From NCBI GenBank assembly GCA_949130495.1, contig OX422211.1:397417049-397481048 (forward strand): a DNA stretch of 64,000 bases. The letters run 5' to 3'. Under the pieces are notes generated by a model. It was given only the letters and a program-made list of their open reading frames with translations, ran no database searches and was not told where the DNA came from. The position numbers were made by a program, and so were the translations under genes. Shown piece by piece: positions 47,564-61,089 of this stretch. Position 1 is the stretch's first letter; the number at the start of each line of letters is the position of its first letter. This DNA is from Sambucus nigra. Taxonomy: Eukaryota > Streptophyta > Magnoliopsida > Dipsacales > Adoxaceae.

Positions 47564-48334
47564 CTGGTGGTAGCCCTAATGGCCACCCACATTGTTCCCC
47601 TGACCCTGGTGGCCTAGAGGGACCTGCTACTAGTTAGGGCCCTGTTGTGCTTCATGTACCTTCAATTGTGATACGATATTCTATTACGGGCAATCCTTTC
47701 GTTGGTGATTCACTTCTCCACATATAAAGCAACGACCCACGAAGGGGCATTCCTTCTTTTGATGGCCTTTCCTTTCACATGCGAAGCAGCAGTCTGAGCG
47801 ATCTATATTTTTCTGGTTCTTCCCCTACTGATCAGGTCGAGGATAATCTTGGAGAAGTCCCTGGCGACTCTTCTGTCGAGAACTCTATCCCTGATGTGGG
47901 ATATCACTATCATTATTATTCATGGTATTTTCCTCTTGACCACTTTCCCTTGTTCTTTTGCTCCCTGACCTTTGGATCTCACCATCTTGATACTGCAATA
48001 GCACGGTAGTCATTGCTCGAGCTACAATTTTGTCCATTTCTATGACTGTCACTGTCACTATCACTATCACTTGTGGTGCTTGAATCCCTTGTTGTACCGG
48101 CCCAAACTTAAACTCTTCGGTGGTCCTAGTTTATCGCTCCCCCTCGAGTGACATTTGAAAATTTTATCGAGTTGTATTAGTTCACGATTTATACAAGTCT
48201 TAAAATAGTAGAAGCGCGATCACTAATAAACATAAAGATGAGTCAACAGTCTTAATAATAGGGCTTTATGCTAAAGAACACAACGCTGAAACTAAAGTAA
48301 GCCGCACAGATCCTAGGGACACTAGAACCTAATG

Positions 48335-48346
48335 CTCTGATACCAT
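48335..48346 (-). other. Gypsy primer binding site (initiator tRNA-Met type)
   Basis: On the minus strand, ATGGTATCAGAGCATTAGG follows the LTR end GCTGTCACA. It matches the arrangement at 21925 and 28324. Confidence 0.75.
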
Positions 48347-48347
48347 C

Positions 48348-50900
48348 TGTGACAGCCCGTCTAATAAAATATCGGGTGATCAGTACTATACCAAATTAAA
48401 CAGGAATCCCATATGGTTCCTTCTTAGCATCACTGTCGAAAACTTTTTGAAACTTACTAACCACCTAGTATTCAAAAGACATGGTACTAAATTTTATCTT
48501 TTTATTTAACATCCCAACAACAACATGCGAAAGAATATATAACTAACCATCATGCAATCACTGAATCAAGCAATACTAAAAATGGAGTAGATGTAATCCT
48601 TTCCGAAACAACCACCTGCTACAAGTCAAATAACAAAAATAAATGACAAGAGGAATAACTGAATACATCTTCTAACTGAAATAAAATGGAACAACTAGGG
48701 TGACATGCCCAAGTGGAACACTGAATCCATCCTACTTTAGAAATGAAATGACTGAAGCGGCTAAGTCAAAATCCTGCAACATCCACATGTGTTGCCGCTG
48801 CGTAAACCTGGAATAGAATAATTATGGTGTCCCTGTGGCTAGACCCATAAAAGGTTTGGAAAATATTTTATAGAATGGGTTAGAACCCAAAACATTTTGA
48901 AAATATATAGCAAGTGAATTTAAATGTAGGAAATTAAAATATAAGTATGATCTTCATATTTAAGTTAATGTCGTACACTCTCTTGAGGACACCTCACCCC
49001 TCCGCTAATGTGCACGCCTAACGTACTATACATAACCCATCTAGCTAACCACCCTGTAACTAGCCTTGTCACATAATTTCCACTACTTCCCCCACTACTC
49101 TATCCCGAGGGAGTTTAGCATACACTATATAAGTTATTAATCATATTAACTTATTTAAACCAATTCTCATTCAATACTATAAAATCGTTTCACAAGTTAT
49201 ATTAATTGTACATTTACACCATGTATATATATTCATATATAATTATGCACTATATATACGTATCATATCTAACCATTCACATGCATGTAAAATATAAATG
49301 GTATCACCCAACGCGTAGGAGGCGGTCATAGTTCCCACCAAAAGTGCCCGTTCCATACCATAACGGCCCACCCCTAATAACAGACGCTATGATCTGGGGA
49401 ATAAACTCGCTCTACATTTGCTAGTCAGGGGACTCACTCACATCGCAGAACCTCCTAAGATAGCATTAATATTGGTATTCTTTACTATAAATATTATTCA
49501 CTCAAATATTTATATATCATATATACTACACATCACCGTATATATATAGAAATCTAGGGTACCGGTATACTATGTCCATACACAAGCCTAAAACAAACAA
49601 GTCTATGGTCCGACTTCATTTCAATTAATTTACACACACAAGGTAATTTTCATTATCTTGGTGTCACCCTACCAATTATACCTGGAACCAAAATTCAATA
49701 TTTCCAACCCATCATTCAATTTCATTCAATTACGCCTACCTACTTAATTAACAAGGCTTCAAATCACTCAATCATGAACCTTAATTCTTGAAATTAATTA
49801 ATCCTCTAATTAATTCAAGGATAACTTTCACCAATTAAAACCCTAGATCATAACCAAAATTACAAAATCACCCAATGCAAAAATTGTATATCTCAAAATA
49901 CATAACAAGTCTGAATGAGGGGAAGATGAAAATCTGACAGGGTTTAATAGGTCGTTCGAACGACAATGGCTCTCGTTTGAATGAGATACCAGGTCGTTCG
50001 AACGACCCTGGAAGCATCTTTACCCCTAGTATGTCCAGTAAAACCCAGTCCGCCATTGAAATATTTACAACCTCCATTCTATACAGGTTTCTTCATCAAA
50101 ACTTTCCCATATTCATCCTAATTCCATCCTTTTATTATATTCAATCTAGACCCATCAATTATACAAAATTAGGGCATCAAATTAGTCAAATTTTAACATC
50201 TCTTCAGATTTATAACTCCAAATAAAAGAAATTCCCAATTTCTCATGAACACAAACCCTAACATATTAATTGATTCACACCTCCTTTAATATGAATAGGT
50301 AAATGAAAATTAACAATTGCAAATTAAACCACCTGCCTCAATTTCTATATCAAAGCCTTGGATGAAGATGTTGGATTGGATTCAAGGATCTTCTCTTGTT
50401 CTTGAAGCAAATCTCCCCAAATCCCCAAATTCTCTTCTAATGGCTCTCCTCTTAAGCTCTCCTCAATTTTAGTCTTCTAAAATGACTTTAAGTTGCCTTA
50501 CCCTTTTACAGCTAGGGTTAAAAACTATAATCCCGTTTTTGGGCCTATGAGCCTCCTCAAAAAGGCCTAAACTCTTTATTTGGAGCTTAATTATATCTAA
50601 TTAAGTTCCGAAACCCAATGTATACATATGGCCACTCACTCCGGACTGTTTCGACCCATCTGGACTCAATTTTGCACTCTGAATTGCCATCCGAATTAAT
50701 TTATAACATTCTCCCAATTATTGACCTCAAAATGCGACACAAAATAATCCAAAATATTAAACCTCAATTCGCCAAATTAATAAATTCCTCAAATTTAAAA
50801 ATTCCTCAAATCATGAATTTAATTCTTCCAAATAAAAATAAATTTATTTTCTCCCAAAATATTATTTAATTAAAGATCCTTGAATTTACGGGGTGTTACA
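48348..50900 (-). repeat. 5' LTR (2553 bp) of the TTAAT-flanked Gypsy element
   Basis: The plus strand runs from TGTGACAGCCCG to GGGGTGTTACA, followed by TTAAT. It carries palindromes GGTCGTTCGAACGAC (49950-49964) and GGTCGTTCGAACGACC (49992-50007). The block GACTGTTTCGACCCATCTGG near 50644 is a variant of the block shared by the other Gypsy LTRs. Confidence 0.87.
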
Positions 50901-51716
50901 TTAATTAAGAGTACTTTTGTCTGATAATGTTATTGAGGGTTGTCGAATTACAAATTATTTGTTTTCTAAGGGTGTTTCACTTTTGTTGGAATATTGAGGA
51001 TTAAATCAAAATGATTATGAAAGTGGGAGTCAAATATAAAAACTTAAATACATAAAGGAGCTTATTTGTAATTTATACAAAATGTGTTATAATGTTTTTA
51101 ATTTTTTAAGGCTAACCCTATAACACCAGTTAGTTATCTTATCAAAAAAGAAATAGTTTAGTGATATAGTATCCACTCTCAAGAATGTTGAGCAGAGTTT
51201 GAACCCCAGTATAAACAGTTACAACATAACCATTTGAAGCGGGTTGAAAGTAGTTACTAATTGATTAGAAAAAAGAAGAAGATGTCATCTCCTTCATATG
51301 CTAAATAATAAAATAAGTCTAACTTATAACTAACTGATTTTGACCGAAATCGAATAGCTTTAACGAGACAACATGGGATTAAACCATTACTACAATCTAT
51401 CTTTTCGGGTTTAGATGTAACCTAATATTCATACCAAACCAAATCTCATAATCAAAAGGCAAATATGGTTGATGCATGTGAATCTATGTAAACTGACCCT
51501 TCATACACGTAAAATCTACGAAATTCAATTGATATTTTCAAAGATCCTTTGGATTCATACCTTTATAAACATTAGGGCCCCCCAAATCTGACGTTTCTTG
51601 ACTTGAGAAAGTCATGACAGTGGCTAGCAAAGGCAAAGAATCGATCTTGTCCATTGCATATCTTTGAAAATTTTGTTGGTCCATACACCAAGATTTCTTC
51701 CTCCTTTGCATGTAGT
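50901..51716. other. Upstream region of CKX
   Basis: This is AT-rich DNA between the Gypsy target duplication and the microsatellite in front of CKX. No coding frame is present. It must contain the CKX promoter, but no individual element can be assigned with confidence. Confidence 0.5.
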
Positions 51717-51738
51717 CTCTCTCTCTCTCTCTCTCTAG

Positions 51739-51803
<65 letters not shown>
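51717..51803. repeat. (CT)n(TA)n microsatellite just upstream of CKX
   Basis: About ten CT units, then AG, then about 32 TA units, ending 68 bp before the CKX start codon. It lies where the core promoter or 5' leader of the gene should be. Confidence 0.95.
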
Positions 51804-51806
<3 letters not shown>

Positions 51807-51871
51807 TACCCTTATCTTCCCAACCAGCACTTCATATCCAACCTCTTCCTATATCTCCCAAATTATACAAA

Positions 51872-57074
<5,203 letters not shown>

Positions 57075-57399
57075 AGGAAAAAACATAAGAAAACATTCCT
57101 AGATTCAATTGCCTCATGAATATTCCTCCCGTGAGAAAGATGTATGTACACTATAACTACAATGTTTTCACTACATTGGGCTATTGCAATTAGAAAAAGC
57201 GGTGTGATAGTTTGTGATATGCAAAAATGTTTGTCTGTTATGAATAGTAGAATATGATAAGTATTAAGAGACAACTAAATGGAAGAAGGTTTAAATTTTT
57301 ATTTCAGTGTTCGAAAACTTTGTCCCATTATTTGCAATTCCCACTTGTATTTGAGGATAATATGGTCCTTCACTCAGAATAAATAGTCGTGTTTTGAAA
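57075..57399. other. 3' flank of CKX
   Basis: This is AT-rich DNA after the TGA at 57072-57074. An AATAAA at 57378 is a possible distal polyadenylation signal. No other gene is present before the Copia integrase remnant. Confidence 0.5.
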
Positions 57400-57419
57400 G
57401 AGACGATTTTAAATAGTTT

Positions 57420-58016
57420 TCTTTACCAATTACCCATTTATATTCTTTCTCTCAACAATTCCATTTTGCTAAGGAGTCTTCACAGTAGAAAATTCATGTT
57501 TGATCCCAAGGCTATCACACTAAAGGTCTATCTTTACTTCTTTAAATGTTGTGCCGTTGTCACTACGTATCCTGTTAATAGTGACTCCATATTGATTTTG
57601 CAGGACATGGCACTTGGTTGTTAAAAATTCTACATCATCGAATGTTTATCTCAGAAAACTAACAAACGAATATCTTGAGAAATCATCCACCATTACGAAG
57701 ATATACCTCTTACCACCCAAACTCTCAGTACGAGTAGGACCCATAAGATCCATGTGAATCAACTCAAGCACACGGGAGGTGGAAATGGAATGTAACTTCC
57801 TACGGGGGCTACGGGTTTTGTTTCCCAACTGACAGGGTCCACAAACCGTGGAAGTTGTCTTTCCAAGTGATGGTAAGCCACGTACTAGGTCCTTTTTAGC
57901 TAAACATGTCAAATCTCTAATGTTCACATGACCTAGACGTTGGTGCCACAGATTCATAGAGTGATCGTGGCGCCGTTGCATACAAGTGAGGATGTGGGCA
58001 CAGTCCCATAACAATT
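57420..58016 (-). pseudogene. Copia GAG-pre-integrase and integrase core
   Basis: An open frame at 58014-57646 reads LWHQRLGHVNIRDL, CGPCQLGNK (HHCC zinc domain), LIHMDLMGP and VMVDDFSRYSF. After a stop the frame continues with RIRSDNGTTF and GIVERKN, completing the D-D-E triad. Homology fades after ERKN at about 57430. Two to three stops interrupt it. Confidence 0.85.
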
Positions 58017-58029
58017 ATCCTTTATACTC

Positions 58030-58412
58030 ACCCCTTGCACTAAAAGTTTACCTGCTTGATTATAGACATTGCACGCGTCCCGGTTAAACTTTACGCAAAG
58101 TCAGTTTCATACATCTGGCTAATGCTGAGAAGGTTTGATTTCAAACCTTTGACGTATAAAACATTCTCTAGCTTAGGAAATCCTGGTAACTCTACTTTAC
58201 CTCGTCCTACAATGCTAGACTTTCTCCCGTCTCCAAAGGTGACTCTACCTTCCTTATACTCCTCTAGGTAGGTAAAAAATGAGATATCACTTGTCATATG
58301 TCTGGAGAACCCACAATCAAAATACCACTGTGAGGTATTATGTGATTTGAGAGCGGCATGAACAACAAGGGCCTTTTCATCTTTCTTAGGTACCCAAGAA
58401 GTGGTAACCTTT
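58030..58412 (-). pseudogene. Copia protease
   Basis: QWYFDCGFSRHMTSD holds the active site as D-C-G rather than the usual D-S-G. It is followed by VTFGDGRKSSIVGRG and LENVLYVKGLKSNLLSISQ, the standard Copia protease region upstream of integrase. It is open for about 120 codons and lies directly after the gag C-terminus. Confidence 0.8.
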
Positions 58413-60457
58413 TATTTATCCTTTTTGTTGTTGGTTTTAGTCGAGATGCGGGAAGCATTCACTGACGGCAAAGACTTCTGTCGGAATTCCTCCATCAAAC
58501 TCTGCGACGTGGCAGCTAAAAACTCAACACACTCTCTGAGACTGGTGAAATCATCAGTATGATGTGATGGAGCCATAGTACGCCGTGTCCGACCCAAACT
58601 ATAGAAAAACTTCCTGAGGTGGCCTTTTGTTTTGCAGTACGTACAAAAGAACACAGTCTTAGGAGGACCTTGGTTCGCTTTTCTTGGTCAAACTCTCCTT
58701 CGTGGTTTTTGACGATGGCCATATGGAGTCGTAGTAAATTCAGGAACTGGTCCAAGTGCAATTTGGGACATGGAAGCACCATTAAAACCTATTCCCTACC
58801 TATCACCAAAACCTAAAGCGGGGACGAGGAGCATCTTTCCCATCTTTCCAGATCTGTTCTCGATTTGAACCTTGACTTCCCGTGCTCTCTCAAGATCATG
58901 AGTAAGCTGGGCTACAAGGGCTTCAAGTTTCTTCCGAGTCTCTAGGGAGTAATGGAGCTCACTTGTAAGACTATCCACTTGTTTAGTCAAGTCCCCTTTC
59001 TCTTTCTCAAAACAACTCTCTCTCTCTCTCCAAACAGTCTCTCTCTCTCTCTCTAAACAAACTTTCTTTATCAACATAGGCAGATTCTCTCTCTCTCAAG
59101 GTAGTAGAGGTGGAGGACTCTCTCTCTCTCTCATTTCTTCTAAATCTTCCTCTAAGGCGGTGATCCTAAGAACTAATTCTTTGTTACGCTTTTTAGTTTT
59201 AAATGACTCATTATATAACTCAGCGTAGGCGCGTTGAAGATTACTCTCGCTCTCACTTGCATCATCCTTCCCCTCACTCACATTGATCTCACTGTCGAGG
59301 TGTTCATGTGAATCAGCATCCTCATCGTCGCGAGGAGCACTAGAAGTACTCACATGACTAGCCATGAATGCGGTGAAGTTACATTCATACGGTGACTCGT
59401 CTCCAGATTCCACCGACTTGACCTCACTGTCGTCACTAAGGATAGCATTAAGGACAACTTTGCCCTTTTCTTTGGCAAGTCTGTTCAGCCTAGTAGTACA
59501 CTCAAAAGCTCTATGACCCTTACCGTCACACTCATAGCATCTCTAACTGTCTTTCTTAGGAGGGTCTTTAAAATCTTTTTCATTTTTCTTATTTTTCTCA
59601 AAATTCTTTTTATCTTTGAAATTTCCATTTTTCTTGAATTTGAGAATTTTCTTGAAATTTTTAGCAAACAATGCCAAATCATCTAAATCAAAGTCACACT
59701 CATAATCTGGCGTTTCTATCTCCCTTTTTTTAGATGACTCAACTCTCTTTCTTGCCGACCCCTCACTCTTTCTATCCTGGGCATTAAGTACAATTCCCTT
59801 ATCTTTAGGCTTTATAGATTTAGGAAACATATCTATTTCATATGTTTGTAAGTCTCCTACAAGTTCCTCCAATTTAAGCGTGTTTAAATTACCCATAGAA
59901 TTTAGCACAACGACTTTAGGGATAAAACGCTTAGGTAGTGATATTAGAATCTGTTTAACAACTCTAGCATTAGGAATGTGTTCACCAAGATTAAAGCTAG
60001 TGTTTACAATATCAGATAGCCTAGCATAAAATTCATCAAAATATTCAGTCTCAAGCATGGTGATGGTTTCAAATTGAGTTGTTAAATTTTGTAATTTAGA
60101 CTCTTTCACAGCATTGGTTCCTTCATGGGTAAGTTGCAACACATCCCACGCCTCTTTTGATGTGGTGCACGTCATTATCCGTCTGAACTCGTCAGGTATG
60201 GCGGATCCAGAAATACAACTTAAACCCTTAGAATTAAAAGATGACCATTTAAATTCCTCTTCAGTCCATGCAGTCATAGATTTTAAATTAGTCACGTTAT
60301 CAATAGTGATGGATGGAGGTGTCCACCCTCTTTCAACCAAAATCCAAACTCTTTCATCAATGGCTTTTAAAGCAGATTTCATGCGGGCTTTCCAGTAAGC
60401 ATAATTTGTCCTGTCAAAAACTGGCATTTTATTATATAATTTCTCCATATTGAACAC
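58412..60457 (-). pseudogene. Sirevirus-like Copia gag with two zinc knuckles
   Basis: ATG 60457 (MFNMEKLYNKMPVFDRTNYA) opens a 304-residue frame with the UBN2-type gag domain (FRRIMTCTTSKEAWDVLQLT) and a Lys/Phe-rich tail. A TAG at about 59541 precedes the first knuckle CYECDGKGHRAFEC (59498-59539). An acidic segment and a long coiled coil (LVLRITALEEDLEEMRERE) follow. The second knuckle near 58607-58651 reads C-T-Y-C-K-T-K-G-H-L-R-K-F-F, its last Cys being Phe. CT-rich DNA at 58995-59130 encodes an Arg/Glu repeat. It is closely related to the gag at 14409-16201. Confidence 0.87.
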
Positions 60458-60540
60458 GCCCTATTTTAAAAATCAATTTTTCAGAAAATTGATATCTGAG
60501 AAAAATTTTGCGAAAAATTACATGGTATAATTGTGTAATT

Positions 60541-60556
60541 GGCTCTGATACCAATT
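60541..60556 (-). other. Copia primer binding site (initiator tRNA-Met type)
   Basis: On the minus strand, AATTGGTATCAGAGCC follows the LTR end ACTCTTCA. It lies 84 bp upstream of the gag start. Confidence 0.8.
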
Positions 60557-61089
60557 TGAAGAGTGCACATTTGTTCAAATAAGGAAATTATTTAATTAAA
60601 CTCATTTTTTCCAATGAAATCCTAAAACAGACATCTAGGTGTGATTGAAGATGATATAATCACGCAAGAACATTCAAACACACAAATGAGGAAAAATCCC
60701 CCAAAGGGGCAAAACCTTTTTATTTTCACTATAATTTGTAAGAAACGGTTACACAGATTACAATGAAAATAAGAGTGACATACGAAATATCCTCAGGTAT
60801 TGTTTCCGATGTCGTCGGTTGGAATCTCCCGCAAGAACTCTAGGTGAGCAGCAGTAGAGAAGAAGACGGCTTCTCCACAAAATACTCCAGGTGAGTAGTA
60901 AACGATCCTCTTGAAGGTTTAAAGATTCACATACATAGATGGGAGTTTTTATGTGAATAAAGAAGGCATAAAACCTTAAAAGTTGAAGTCTATTTCCTAG
61001 GCTGTTAATCGCAGAAATCGTGTGTGAAAAAGACTTGGAAAATGTGTAGAAAGAGACCAGATATTTATACAAAAATTGAGGCGACGACA
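60557..61089 (-). repeat. Copia 5' LTR, interrupted by a Gypsy LTR
   Basis: The LTR begins (plus-strand view) TGAAGAGTGCAC and runs to 61089, where TGTGACACCCCG of a Tekay-like LTR starts. The remainder lies beyond the inserted element, outside the window. Confidence 0.7.

Larger units (their letters stand above)
45510..48150 (-). pseudogene. Gag-protease remnant with four zinc knuckles
   Basis: Reading from ATG about 48151, a short charged region leads to two adjacent CCHC knuckles: CFACERKGHQKKEC (47744-47788) and CFICGEVNHQRKDC (47688-47737). A Gly/Pro-rich stretch is interrupted by a hAT-like insertion, after which two more knuckles follow: YVCGQLGHVRKEC (46284-46328) and CFVCCQSGHLKKEC (46195-46243). 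A 212-bp duplicated linker comes next, then retropepsin IIFDTGASHLFI (45720-45790) and VVIDWLDAYRMM (about 45530-45560). The capsid domain normally preceding the knuckles is missing. Frameshifts and stops separate the pieces. Confidence 0.75.
42273..50900 (-). mobile_element. Ty3/Gypsy element with TTAAT target duplication, internally decayed
   Basis: The minus-strand element has its 5' LTR at 50900-48348, primer site at about 48335-48346, gag/protease remnants 48150-45510, unrecognised DNA 45500-43260, and a shortened 3' LTR 43259-42273. TTAAT occurs immediately outside both ends (42268-42272 and 50901-50905). LTR ends TGTAACACCCC/GTGTCACA and gag type relate it to the Tekay-like elements. 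RT and integrase could not be found. Confidence 0.85.
57400..61089 (-). mobile_element. Sirevirus-like Copia element, 5' part
   Basis: On the minus strand the order is LTR (from 61089 or beyond to 60557), primer site, gag, protease, integrase. It is cut off near 57400-57440, about 330 bp from the CKX stop codon. RT, RNase H and the 3' LTR are missing. Its LTR is interrupted at 61090 by a Tekay-like LTR. SRVLELIHMDLMGP, ESLGGKRY and the two-knuckle gag with coiled coil are Sirevirus features. Confidence 0.82.

Noticed and set aside
50618..50869. 83-residue open frame near the Gypsy LTR end
   Set aside because: It lies wholly within the LTR, is biased by AT-rich sequence, and has no counterpart in the related LTRs.
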